Source: Bacteriovoracaceae bacterium (lineage in GTDB: Bacteria; Bdellovibrionota; Bacteriovoracia; Bacteriovoracales; Bacteriovoracaceae). From it: a stretch of 64,000 nucleotides of DNA. The DNA is taken from the NCBI GenBank assembly GCA_947441615.1, contig CANEUH010000002.1, positions 124,001 to 188,000 on the forward strand. Reading direction: 5' to 3'. The notes below the pieces were generated by a model that saw nothing but the letters and a program-made list of their open reading frames with translations, was not told the origin of the DNA and did not search any database. Positions 20,074 through 29,936 of this stretch are shown piece by piece. Within the stretch, counting starts at the first letter, position 1, and each line of letters opens with the position of its first letter. Both the position numbers and the translations under genes were made by a program.

Positions 20074-20601
20074 TTATTTTTTCTTTCCAGGAGCAACCAT
20101 AGCAATGACTCGGTTACCCATGAATTTTGCTGGAGCCTCAATAATAGCTCCCTTCTCTAAAACTGCTTTTACAATTTCATCAAATTTTGAAAGGCCTATT
20201 TCTTTATGGGCCATCTCGCGACCACGAAACTGCATTAAAAGTTTAACTTTATCACCCTGATCGAGAAATTTTTCAATGTGATTTATTTTCACTTCAAGAT
20301 CGTGTTTTTCAATATTTGGACGAAACTTCATTTCCTTCACATCAATGACAACTTGCTTCTTTTTTGCTTCCGCAAGTTTCTTCTGGATTTGGTATTTATA
20401 TTTACCGTAATCCATCATCTTCACTACTGGGGGGTTCGCGTTGGGAGAGATTTCGATCAGATCTAAACCCTCAGAGTCGGCCATGAGTCTTGCTTGGGCA
20501 AGAGTAACTACACCGTAAGCCTTTCCATCATCGCCAATTAAACGAATCTCGTGTGCACGGATTCTCTCATTTACTCTCGGTTCTTGAACTTTCTCGCTTA
20601 T
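20074..20601 (-). CDS. infC: translation initiation factor IF-3, predicted AUA start
   Basis: ISEKVQEPRVNERIRAHEIRLIGDDG..; strong SD GGAGG placed 6 nt before ATA at 20601; ORF track extends into a TTG at 20619 upstream of the SD. Confidence 0.95.
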   Translation of the reverse strand: MSEKVQEPRVNERIRAHEIRLIGDDGKAYGVVTLAQARLMADSEGLDLIEISPNANPPVVKMMDYGKYKYQIQKKLAEAKKKQVVIDVKEMKFRPNIEKHDLEVKINHIEKFLDQGDKVKLLMQFRGREMAHKEIGLSKFDEIVKAVLEKGAIIEAPAKFMGNRVIAMVAPGKKK

Positions 20602-20675
20602 AACCCACCTCCATAACAAATTCGGGGTATCAATAAATAATCAAAAAATACAATGCCTTGAATAACCTGACAAGG

Positions 20676-21122
20676 TCATTCATAGAAGATCACCTCAACG
20701 GAGACTTTTAGTTCAGGATTGAGCTGTCTTCTTATGCGTAAAATAAAGGAAGTCTTGAGTCCTTGTCCCTGCAATTCTAATGCTGTACGCTTTTCTAGCG
20801 CGGATTCAAGGTACTGTTCTAGGCCCCCACCTTTGAGAGAATAAGCTATCACAGGTCTTGAAGACCAATCTAAAAATTTAAAAGGGAAATTCAGATCTTT
20901 CTTAGGTCCAGAGACTGAGCGGCCAATAACGCACTCGCCTTTTCCATTTAAAAGATCGCTGGGTGACTCATTATAAAAGAGGTAAACATCTTCCTGAATA
21001 TGATCAAGCCCAAGGGACTCAACATAATCATCAATTTGCCAAGACTTCTCAAGCCAATCACGTCCAAAGTCATCTGAAGACAAACAAAGCCAACGACTAT
21101 TAGGAAGAAAAGTGAAATCCAT
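20676..21122 (-). CDS. hypothetical protein
   Basis: 148-aa ORF abutting the plsB-like gene; no family confidently recognised. Confidence 0.65.
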   Translation of the reverse strand: MDFTFLPNSRWLCLSSDDFGRDWLEKSWQIDDYVESLGLDHIQEDVYLFYNESPSDLLNGKGECVIGRSVSGPKKDLNFPFKFLDWSSRPVIAYSLKGGGLEQYLESALEKRTALELQGQGLKTSFILRIRRQLNPELKVSVEVIFYE

Positions 21123-22921
21123 TAAGGAAGTGCCTTATTAAATTTCAGGTTAATCGCCACCTGATCATTTAAATCACGAATAAATTTTTCAATCGAATCA
21201 TCTAGTTTTCCATGATCAACAACTTTAAATGTTCGATCTTCGTTTCTTTCAATGACTTTTTGATTTTGATGATAGATCAGAGTGTCTTTTATGATTGGTA
21301 CTGCAAAGGACTCAGGATACTTAATGACTCGACCATGCTCAATTTCAAGATTAAAAAGCTCCTTCGCGACCTGAATAAATCTCTCTTGAGTAAAGTTTTC
21401 CAATGAAAGATATTTCACCGCGAGGCTCGAAATATAATAGGCTTCATAGAGATAAGATAATGCCGTTGAGAACCTTCTGACCTTTGTCGCTATTTGATAA
21501 AGCTCTTGAGATGAAAGCTTCATACACTCTTCAAGTGAGTCAACTCTTCTCCCTAAGGCAAATGAGATGACATTTAGGGCCTCAAAAATCATCTCTTTAA
21601 TCGTTGGAAGGTAGAACTCGTACTTTAACTCTTTTCTCTTCATCATTAAAAATCGAGTCAGCTGCATCCCATCTTTGATTGAACCATTCCAAACATTAAA
21701 CCAGGTAGCATTAATAATCGCAGGCACCAGGAAATGATGAAGGATCATATTCTTATGGAAGAGCACTTCCACTCTTCGCTCATCTTTAATCACATAGTAA
21801 ACTTGATTTAATCTTTCTCTTTTTAATACTTCAATCTTCTTATTTCCAATAAACATATCGAGAGCTGATCTTAAAGAATCTTGGAAATCATCTAGGGATA
21901 AACTCGGAGTCAAAGGAATATTTAGTGCGCGACAGTACTCAATAACATCTAACGCTCGCTCTTCAATTTGTTTCCAAGTCAGAGCTCCTGATGGTTCATC
22001 CAGCATCACTAAACCAAGAAGGGATGATGGGGTAATCGGCATACCTCGCCCGACTGCCTTGAAGTTTTCAAAGGCCAAATTCTGAGTCGCTTCTTTTAAG
22101 TCGCCCTTGTATCCATCAATCTTTATCGGTTCACCGAAATGAATGTGTATTGTTCCTAAACGCTTATTAAAGAGTTTAAACAATTTAAAAAGCTGAGTTC
22201 CCTTTTCTGGTACTTTTTTTCCACCACCAAGTTCCCTTGCATGCGCCTTTTCCTCAGGGATGTGCTCATGCGCCAATGAAACAGGAACAAACATAAGGGG
22301 TTTTTCTTTAAGCTGTGAATGGGCCTCAAGAAGCATTTGAAAGAGACCATACTTTGGCTTTAAAAGTTTTCCCGTTCTTGTTCTTCCACCTTCAAAGAAG
22401 AACTCTACCACTTGACCAGTTTTAAGAAGGTAATAGATATATCCTTCAAAGGTGAGTTTATAGAGTTGATCAGCGGTAAATGATCGACGAATAAAAAAAG
22501 CTCCGGCCTTACCGAAAAACTGTCCGAGAGGAAAAACATTTAAATTTATGCCTGCGGCAACTCGAATAGGGATGCCAAATTTTTTATACATCGAATAAGT
22601 CAGAGCAACGTAATCCGCATGGGACTGATGATTTGGTACTAGGATAATGTGATTATCTTCTTTCAGTTTAAAAAAATCCATTCCTTGAGGTAATTCAATA
22701 TTAACCCCATCATAAAGTTTTAAAAACGTAGCATCAATAAACGCGGCTGCTGTCTTAACAACTGTCGGAGAAAACTCGCCATGAATTTCTTCAAAGAGTT
22801 TTTTTATTTTGAGAGCGTCTTCCGGTTTTGTCTGAAGACGCTCTTTAATTTTTGGATAAGTTAAAACGGTGTCTAAAGCGTTGTCTGATAACAAGCGAAT
22901 CCTACTGGTTAAAAAGTCCAT
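21122..22921 (-). CDS. plsB: glycerol-3-phosphate acyltransferase (PlsB-like)
   Basis: HX4D motif NHQSHAD, EGGRTRTGKLLKPK, FVPVSLAHEH. Confidence 0.9.
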   Translation of the reverse strand: MDFLTSRIRLLSDNALDTVLTYPKIKERLQTKPEDALKIKKLFEEIHGEFSPTVVKTAAAFIDATFLKLYDGVNIELPQGMDFFKLKEDNHIILVPNHQSHADYVALTYSMYKKFGIPIRVAAGINLNVFPLGQFFGKAGAFFIRRSFTADQLYKLTFEGYIYYLLKTGQVVEFFFEGGRTRTGKLLKPKYGLFQMLLEAHSQLKEKPLMFVPVSLAHEHIPEEKAHARELGGGKKVPEKGTQLFKLFKLFNKRLGTIHIHFGEPIKIDGYKGDLKEATQNLAFENFKAVGRGMPITPSSLLGLVMLDEPSGALTWKQIEERALDVIEYCRALNIPLTPSLSLDDFQDSLRSALDMFIGNKKIEVLKRERLNQVYYVIKDERRVEVLFHKNMILHHFLVPAIINATWFNVWNGSIKDGMQLTRFLMMKRKELKYEFYLPTIKEMIFEALNVISFALGRRVDSLEECMKLSSQELYQIATKVRRFSTALSYLYEAYYISSLAVKYLSLENFTQERFIQVAKELFNLEIEHGRVIKYPESFAVPIIKDTLIYHQNQKVIERNEDRTFKVVDHGKLDDSIEKFIRDLNDQVAINLKFNKALP

Positions 22922-23963
22922 GTGGTTTGGATTCCATCATACCACTAGCTGTCATCTCCATGAAACGGGCATTTTTGTTGATATCCGAAATACTGTTGGC
23001 ATTGAGGTAGGTCATACCCGAGCGAACACCTCCAGCGAGCTCATGCACAATGTTTTCAACTGATCCCTTACAGTTAACCCAACGCGCTTCACCTTCGGCC
23101 GCCATTCCTTGAGGAAGCTCGCCTCTCCAAGAAACTTGAGCGTCTTTTGAGGCCATGCCACGATAACGTTTACGCCCACCCTCGATTTCTCCTGGAGTTT
23201 CTAAGCACCCAGAAAGCATTGACCCTAGCATGACCGTTTGAGCACCTGCCGCAAAGGCCTTCACAATATCACCAGAGGTTTTGATTCCACCATCTGCGAT
23301 AACTGGAACATTATATTTTCTTGCTTCAAGAACACACATCGCAACAGCAGTTAACTGAGGGACACCACAACCAGTAATGATTCGAGTCGTGCACATTGAT
23401 CCAGGGCCAATTCCAACCTTGACTGCGTCAGCTCCATGATCGATGAGTCCTTTGACACCTTCAGGCGAAGCCGTATTTCCCGCTATAACATCAACCTTAG
23501 GGAATTTCTTTTTAACAAACTCTAAGGTCTCAAACATCATGACTGAGTCACCATGAGCAATATCAATAGTGAGAATATCTGCACCAGCATCCACTAGTAG
23601 CTCTGCGCGTCTCATACCATCTTCCTTAACACCAATGGAAGCAGCGACTGGAAGACCCAAAGGATGAATCGCCTCTCTCATGAGCTTCACTTGTCTCACT
23701 TGTTCCTCTGGTGACATGAAACGGTGGAGAATCCCGAGGCCTCCAAGTTGCGCCATTTTAATCGCCATCTGGTATTCAGTGACCGTGTCCATGTTGGCAG
23801 AGATGATGGGCGTTTTAAGAGAAAAATTTCTAGTGACCTTAGAATCTAACTGAGGAGATCGACGAGAATTCATTTCTGAATGACGAGGCATAAGTAGAAC
23901 GTCGTCAAAAGTTAAACCACGTGATCTTTCCAAAATGTCATTGGCAGAGAAGATTAATCCCAT
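22902..23963 (-). CDS. IMP dehydrogenase/GMP reductase family, CBS-less
   Basis: GIGPGSMCTTRIITGCGVPQ catalytic Cys loop; 353 aa with no CBS insertion. Confidence 0.9.
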   Translation of the reverse strand: MGLIFSANDILERSRGLTFDDVLLMPRHSEMNSRRSPQLDSKVTRNFSLKTPIISANMDTVTEYQMAIKMAQLGGLGILHRFMSPEEQVRQVKLMREAIHPLGLPVAASIGVKEDGMRRAELLVDAGADILTIDIAHGDSVMMFETLEFVKKKFPKVDVIAGNTASPEGVKGLIDHGADAVKVGIGPGSMCTTRIITGCGVPQLTAVAMCVLEARKYNVPVIADGGIKTSGDIVKAFAAGAQTVMLGSMLSGCLETPGEIEGGRKRYRGMASKDAQVSWRGELPQGMAAEGEARWVNCKGSVENIVHELAGGVRSGMTYLNANSISDINKNARFMEMTASGMMESKPHGLFNQ

Positions 23964-24082
23964 AAAAATCCCTTGTGAATGTTAGATGTCATCTCATTTT
24001 GCCAAAGGAAGAATCGATTGAAAACAAATGTATATTTTAGATCGATAAAAGAATATAGCGCCGGAATTCCGGCGCCAATGAA

Positions 24083-25759
24083 TTATTCGTGTTTTGCGTT
24101 AAAGTTTTCGATAGCACCGGCCATGAGATAAGCATGGGCCCTGATTTTACGAAGAGCAACGACCATGTCTGAATACGTGAGAGCTGTCACTGGTAAATAA
24201 GTTCCCTTTGAAATCCGATCAAGATGCTTCTCTCTCATGCTATCGGCCCAAAGCTGTAGTTCATGGGATTTAGATTCAATCTTTGACATATCAAGGGCTT
24301 CACCATTTTCAAGACCAGCGCCAACAAGAGCGAAAAACTCCCATACGTCATCTAAGAATTGAAAAAACTCAGTACGAGATTCTCCTTCAATCTTATCCTT
24401 TCCTTTAAATCTCTCTCTATAGGTTGCTAATCTCTCAATGTAATCAGCAACTGATTCAAGTTCATCAGCAATTTTAATCATCGCCTGAATTTGCTCGGAT
24501 TGATGGTGTGACATTGGTTTTTCCATCACATAACAAAGAAAAACTGTGATCTCTTTATGAATGTTGTCAGTAATTCGCTCGTAATCGATGATTTTTGCCA
24601 ATTTTTTTGGGTCGTATTCTTCTGCAAGCCAAAATTCTTTGTTGAGTTTATACATCCTCTCGATGACTTCTTTCATTTTTTTAAGCTCTGATTCTGCTTG
24701 TGCCATTGAAGCTGCTGGAAGCATGTTCATTGGATCACCTAGGACAAGAAGATGCGGAACCTCTTTCTCCATTTTGTCTGGCGTAATTTTTGTCACGAAT
24801 TTTGCCAATTGATTAATGAATGGCAGGAACAAAAGCGTCGCACTTAAATTAAAAAATGTATGTGCCAAAGCAATATGTTGCCCGACATGTGGAATCGTTC
24901 CATCTGGAGCAGTAAATTTTGGATCCATAGGAATTAAATAGTCGATGAAATCAAAATAGTAAGGAAGCCAAGTGAGCATGATAAGCACACCAAAAATATT
25001 AAAACAGGCATGGGCACGAGCTGCTCTTTTGGCGTTAACGTTGGCGCCAATAGAGGCCAGAATCGCTGTAATAGTCGTTCCAATATTTTCGCCTAAGACC
25101 AATGAAACAGCTGTGTGATACGGTATAATTCCAGAGGTCGCGAGGGCCATGGTAATACCAAGCATCGCGGATGAACTTTGAACAATCATGGTGAGTAAGC
25201 AACCCATCATAATCGAAGCAATGTAAGCTCCGTAATTTTCTCCCGAAAAATAAGCTATTGAATCAAGAAAGGCTTGGTTTTCCCGAAGAGGTGCAAAGGC
25301 CCCCGACATAAGCTGAAGCCCCAAGAAAACAAGTCCAATACCTAAAACAGACTTACCTAAATGCTGCCACTTCTCGGATTTTGAAAATAGACCAGGAATA
25401 AAACCTAAACCAACAAGGAGAAGGCCATACTTATCGACTTTTACTGAAATGATCCAACCGGTAATGGTGGTACCAATATTCGCCCCAAAAATAACTCCAA
25501 TCGCTTGAGTTAGGTTCATGAGACCTGCATTTACAAATCCAACTGTCATGACTGTAGTAACAGATGAGGATTGAATAATACATGTAACGAGGAGACCAAC
25601 TCCCACCGCCATGAAGCGATTTCCAGTGATGGAATTAATAATTTTTCTAATCACATCACCTGCAACTGCTTGCAGACCATCTGACATGAATTTCATTCCG
25701 AAAAAGAAAATCCCTAATCCACCCAGAAGGGTATAGATAATGGTAAAAGCTTCCATCAA
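24083..25759 (-). CDS. Na/Pi cotransporter family protein with PhoU-like C-terminus
   Basis: QSSSVTTVMTVGFVNAGLM and QSSSAMLGITMALA repeats, GANIGTTIT / GENIGTTIT. Confidence 0.95.
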   Translation of the reverse strand: MMEAFTIIYTLLGGLGIFFFGMKFMSDGLQAVAGDVIRKIINSITGNRFMAVGVGLLVTCIIQSSSVTTVMTVGFVNAGLMNLTQAIGVIFGANIGTTITGWIISVKVDKYGLLLVGLGFIPGLFSKSEKWQHLGKSVLGIGLVFLGLQLMSGAFAPLRENQAFLDSIAYFSGENYGAYIASIMMGCLLTMIVQSSSAMLGITMALATSGIIPYHTAVSLVLGENIGTTITAILASIGANVNAKRAARAHACFNIFGVLIMLTWLPYYFDFIDYLIPMDPKFTAPDGTIPHVGQHIALAHTFFNLSATLLFLPFINQLAKFVTKITPDKMEKEVPHLLVLGDPMNMLPAASMAQAESELKKMKEVIERMYKLNKEFWLAEEYDPKKLAKIIDYERITDNIHKEITVFLCYVMEKPMSHHQSEQIQAMIKIADELESVADYIERLATYRERFKGKDKIEGESRTEFFQFLDDVWEFFALVGAGLENGEALDMSKIESKSHELQLWADSMREKHLDRISKGTYLPVTALTYSDMVVALRKIRAHAYLMAGAIENFNAKHE

Positions 25760-25776
25760 CTCTCCTTAAAAATTCT

Positions 25777-26034
25777 CTAGTCCACCATAGTCGCAAAGGC
25801 GATTGGAATGATGATGTAGAGAATCGTATCGCGAACTAAATAAAATAAAAAAAAGTAAACAAATGCCTTAGGACCCTTTAGAAACAGACGTTCCAAACCA
25901 AGGTATTGGGCCTTCTTAGACATGGCCACCATAAATTTGGTTTTTCCATAGTGCTTAAAAAAGAAAGTCAAGGCCCCATCAACCTTGCGGTCAAACGCAA
26001 TAAACTGAGTTTTGATCCATGCCGACATAGTCAA
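25777..26034 (-). CDS. small hypothetical membrane protein
   Basis: 85-aa ORF with C-terminal hydrophobic segment, upstream of the Na/Pi gene on the same strand. Confidence 0.55.
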   Translation of the reverse strand: MTMSAWIKTQFIAFDRKVDGALTFFFKHYGKTKFMVAMSKKAQYLGLERLFLKGPKAFVYFFLFYLVRDTILYIIIPIAFATMVD

Positions 26035-26202
26035 ATTCCAAATAGTTGATACATATCAAAGATGAAATAATGTTTTTGTGAAGATTGTGTCAAGAAAAGG
26101 TGCCAAAAATAATCCTTGTTTACATCATGTCAATCCATCTTTTTCAATGGTTATGACATTTTCATGACAAATTTCTAAGGTCAATAACATAAAGTTGATT
26201 TC

Positions 26203-27135
26203 ATGCTAGATGGTCTTAGACTCTGGAATTTTATAAGTGGTAGCCTCCCTTTGGGGAACCTCGTTGGTCATAGCTTCGAACTTAGAACTTGTCAGCGAAC
26301 ACTTGTGCTTTCCTTTCAAACAAATCCTTTTCTTTCTCCAGAACTACCAGAACATGAACTTGTAGTTGGGGCCGATGCTTATTTTTTTCTCCTTGAAACA
26401 ATTTGTGGTCTTAAAAGTAAACTCATTGGAGAAAATGAAATTGTTGGCCAGTTTAAAGAAGCCTATCAAATTTATGCCGCGTCTACTATTAAAGACACTA
26501 GAGTTCTAATGGTCCTTGAAAAACTTTTTAAAGACGCCAAAGAGATTAGAACTCAGTACTTAATCGGTATTTCACAAAAAACTTATGCTTCACTCACTAG
26601 ACGGCATATTTTTCAAAAAGCAAAAGCGAATCACATCGTAGTGGTTGGGTCTGGGGCCCTCGCTGAAGATCTCATCAATCAGTTTAAGAAAAAAGCCAAG
26701 GTTTCTATTTGTGCTAGAAATTTTGAGCGCGCTAATGAACTTGCGAAGATCCACGGACTAGAGGTTTTACCTTGGGAGCTACGAGATCAACTTCGCCATG
26801 TCCCCTACATTGCCAATACTGTAGGAACCAATCACATTATATTTGATAACAATTTCTTTGAAACATGGTCTCAGCAGGAGAATAGACTTTTTGTTGACCT
26901 AGGCTCTCCATCTAGTATTGAGACCCATCTTGATCTAGATCGCGGAGTTGTGCGGTTAGACGATATTTTTCGCGAAGGAGCTATCGTTCAGGAGCAAAAA
27001 GAAAGGCAAATTGCCCTGGCCAGAGCGGCCATGATCAATATCACCATGAAACGTCAGTCACTTTTCGAAGAAAAATTCAACAAATCCTCAGAGCTATTTT
27101 CTCCTCAAAACGTCTCTCCTGTGAGATACATCTAG
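26203..27135 (+). CDS. hemA: glutamyl-tRNA reductase, short form
   Basis: LRTCQRT active-site Cys region, GLKSKLIGENEIVGQFKEAY, NADP-binding VVVGSGALAEDL. Confidence 0.88.
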   Translation: MLDGLRLWNFISGSLPLGNLVGHSFELRTCQRTLVLSFQTNPFLSPELPEHELVVGADAYFFLLETICGLKSKLIGENEIVGQFKEAYQIYAASTIKDTRVLMVLEKLFKDAKEIRTQYLIGISQKTYASLTRRHIFQKAKANHIVVVGSGALAEDLINQFKKKAKVSICARNFERANELAKIHGLEVLPWELRDQLRHVPYIANTVGTNHIIFDNNFFETWSQQENRLFVDLGSPSSIETHLDLDRGVVRLDDIFREGAIVQEQKERQIALARAAMINITMKRQSLFEEKFNKSSELFSPQNVSPVRYI

Positions 27136-27139
27136 GTCT

Positions 27140-28675
27140 ATGACCACTTACAAAATTGGCACACGAGGGTCCCTCTTAGCAGTGACTCAATCAACACTTA
27201 TTAAAAATGAACTTGAAAGAATTTCGGGCGAAATTTTTGAACTTGTTTTAATCAAAACTCAAGGTGATCAAATTACGAATAAGCCCTTGTGGCAACTCGA
27301 GGGTAAAGATTTTTTCACCAAAGAACTTGATGAAGCTCTCCTGGCAAAAGAAGTTGACCTTCTTATACACTCCTATAAAGATCTTGGATCAGAAAGACCC
27401 GTCGGAATTAAGCTTGCGGCCATTACTGAAAGAAGATTTGCCCACGACATTTTAATTATTCCCCAAAAAAATATTGAAGCATTAAAAAACTGGAAGGGAG
27501 AATTTGTCGTTGGGACTTCCTCACCTCGAAGAATCGCAAACATTACTCACGCTCTAAAAAATTATCTCCCTGGCTCCCCTAATCTTCGATGCGAAACACT
27601 TCGTGGAAATGTTAATACGAGGATAAGAAAGCTTAAAGATGGTGAATACCACGCAATAACTTTGGCCCTGGCGGGTATTGAACGACTTGCCCACACAGAA
27701 AAGTCATCCCTTGAATTAAAAGAACTTTTGTCTGGCATGAATTATTTTGTGATGCCACAAAGCGTTTTTCCATCTGCTGCCTCTCAAGGTGCACTTGGGA
27801 TCGAACTTCGCGCAGATCGGGATGATAGCGGAAAATTATTCAATATTCTGTCCCAGCTTTCTCACCCCAAGACAGTAGAAGAAGTTGAAAGAGAGAGAAA
27901 AACTTTTAAAGAATTTGGTGGTGGTTGTCACCTTGCCGTTGGAATCCATGTAAAGAAGATCAATGAGAATCTTTTTCTCCACGTTAATGCAGGTGAAGTT
28001 GACGGGGTAAGAGTTGAAAAAAAATGGGTTGAAGGATTTAAACTGCCTACACTTTCTAGGAATAAAAAACTTTTTGTTGGCTTACCGAAAAGTGACAGAC
28101 CAGGAATTGTTTTTGATGAATACTTAATAAAAGTCCCTTTAAGAAAAGAAATTGATTTATCCGGTAAACACGTTTTCGTCACCAGTATGTATTGCCTTGA
28201 AACGCTAAAAGCGTCTCAGTGCCCTGAAGGGATTTGGGCAGCAGGAGCGAAAAGTGCCAGAGATCTTGCCTCTAATGGTTTTTGGGTTAATGGCACCGCA
28301 GATAGCCTTGGTACCGATGATTTAAAGAATATCCAGTCTTCAAAGGCGCTTCAAATCATTCACTCTCATTTAAATGGTCCTTGGACAGTTCTGACTCATG
28401 AGAACTCAAAATCTGATATGGGTGATGTGGTCGGATGTTATGAAAGAAAAAATATGGAAGTTTCAAAAGATTACGAAAATCGACTCATGGAAGTTGGGGC
28501 TTGTTATTGGACAAGTTTTCCTCAGTATGAATCTTTTTTACAAAGATTTCCCTTCCTCAAAGAAGTAGGCCACTTCTGCGGAATGGGAAAGACCTGGCAG
28601 GAATTTAAAAATGCAGGAGTCTCGATTACCCCAATCGCTAACATGCAAGACTATTACGAGCTGGTAAGGAATTAA
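27140..28675 (+). CDS. hemC: hydroxymethylbilane synthase fused to a probable uroporphyrinogen-III synthase-like domain
   Basis: N-term YKIGTRGSLLAVTQS, LIHSYKDL, GTSSPRR, EFGGGCHLAVG (dipyrromethane Cys); about 200-aa HemD-like C-term. Confidence 0.88.
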   Translation: MTTYKIGTRGSLLAVTQSTLIKNELERISGEIFELVLIKTQGDQITNKPLWQLEGKDFFTKELDEALLAKEVDLLIHSYKDLGSERPVGIKLAAITERRFAHDILIIPQKNIEALKNWKGEFVVGTSSPRRIANITHALKNYLPGSPNLRCETLRGNVNTRIRKLKDGEYHAITLALAGIERLAHTEKSSLELKELLSGMNYFVMPQSVFPSAASQGALGIELRADRDDSGKLFNILSQLSHPKTVEEVERERKTFKEFGGGCHLAVGIHVKKINENLFLHVNAGEVDGVRVEKKWVEGFKLPTLSRNKKLFVGLPKSDRPGIVFDEYLIKVPLRKEIDLSGKHVFVTSMYCLETLKASQCPEGIWAAGAKSARDLASNGFWVNGTADSLGTDDLKNIQSSKALQIIHSHLNGPWTVLTHENSKSDMGDVVGCYERKNMEVSKDYENRLMEVGACYWTSFPQYESFLQRFPFLKEVGHFCGMGKTWQEFKNAGVSITPIANMQDYYELVRN

Positions 28676-28676
28676 T

Positions 28677-29936
28677 ATGAATAATAAAGAACTTTTTGAA
28701 AAATCACTTAAGTACGTTCCAGGTGGAGTCCACTCGCCTGTTAGATCCTTTAAAGGTCTTCACACCACTCCACGTTTTGTTAACCGAGGCCTTGGAGCGA
28801 AAATTTGGGATGAAGAAGGTAAGGAATTTATCGACTTCTGCATGAGTTTTGGACCTCTTATTCACGGTCATCAAGATCCAGAAATTAAGGAAGCCATCAT
28901 TAAGGCCCTTGAAAGAGGCTGGACCTTTGGTGCTTGCGAAAAATATTCTTTAGAACTCGCTGAATATATCGTTAACAAAATTTCATTCATTGAACAAATT
29001 CGCTTCATGAACTCCGGAACTGAAGCTGTGATGACGGCAGTTAGACTTGCCAGAGGAATCACAGGTAGATCAAAGATTATTAAATTCAACGGCTGCTATC
29101 ATGGTCACCTTGATTCTATGTTGATTAAGGCAGGATCTGGTCTTGCTGGGACAGCTGAAGCATCATCTAAGGGTGTTACAGAAAGGCAGGCAGGCGACAC
29201 TTTGATATGCGAACTTGGCGACCTAGAAGAAGTTAAAAGAGTCTTTGAGGACCATAAAGAGCAAATCGCTGCAATTTTTATTGAACCACTTCCTGCGAAC
29301 AATGGACTTCTAGTTCAAGAGGATTCATTCCTGAAGGGACTTCGAGAATTATGTGACAAAAATTGTGCATTACTCGTCTTTGACGAAGTCATCTCAGGTT
29401 TTAGAGTCGGGTTCGGGGGAATGGCTGAGAAGACTGGCATTTATCCAGATCTTGTGACTTACGGAAAAATTATCGGTGGCGGAATGCCTGTGGGTGCAGT
29501 CGCTGGACCTAAAAAATTCATGGAATGCCTAGCCCCACTTGGTCCAGTTTATCAGGCCGGTACTCTCTCAGGAAATCCAGTTGCCATGGCGGCGGGACTC
29601 GTTAACTGTAAAAAACTCACGACACAGGCCTATGAAAAGCTAGAGGAACATTCAAAAAATATTGTAACTATCATGAATGATTGGATGAATAAAAATGGTT
29701 TTGAAGACTATCAAACTCTTCGCTATGGCTCATTATTCTGGCCAATTTCAAGCCATGGGAAACTGACTAACATTACGCAACTTCCAAAAAATATGAATGA
29801 AAGGTTTTATAAGCTTTTTGAAATCATGCTTAATAAGGGAATTTATCTTGCTCCAAATGCCTACGAAGTAGGATTCGTCAGCTTGGCCCATGATCAAAAA
29901 ATACAAAATGAGTTAAAAGAGAGGTTATGGAGGTAA
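28677..29936 (+). CDS. hemL: glutamate-1-semialdehyde 2,1-aminomutase
   Basis: PGGVHSPVRSF, FDEVISGFRVG, TYGKIIGGGMPVGA (PLP Lys). Confidence 0.97.
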   Translation: MNNKELFEKSLKYVPGGVHSPVRSFKGLHTTPRFVNRGLGAKIWDEEGKEFIDFCMSFGPLIHGHQDPEIKEAIIKALERGWTFGACEKYSLELAEYIVNKISFIEQIRFMNSGTEAVMTAVRLARGITGRSKIIKFNGCYHGHLDSMLIKAGSGLAGTAEASSKGVTERQAGDTLICELGDLEEVKRVFEDHKEQIAAIFIEPLPANNGLLVQEDSFLKGLRELCDKNCALLVFDEVISGFRVGFGGMAEKTGIYPDLVTYGKIIGGGMPVGAVAGPKKFMECLAPLGPVYQAGTLSGNPVAMAAGLVNCKKLTTQAYEKLEEHSKNIVTIMNDWMNKNGFEDYQTLRYGSLFWPISSHGKLTNITQLPKNMNERFYKLFEIMLNKGIYLAPNAYEVGFVSLAHDQKIQNELKERLWR

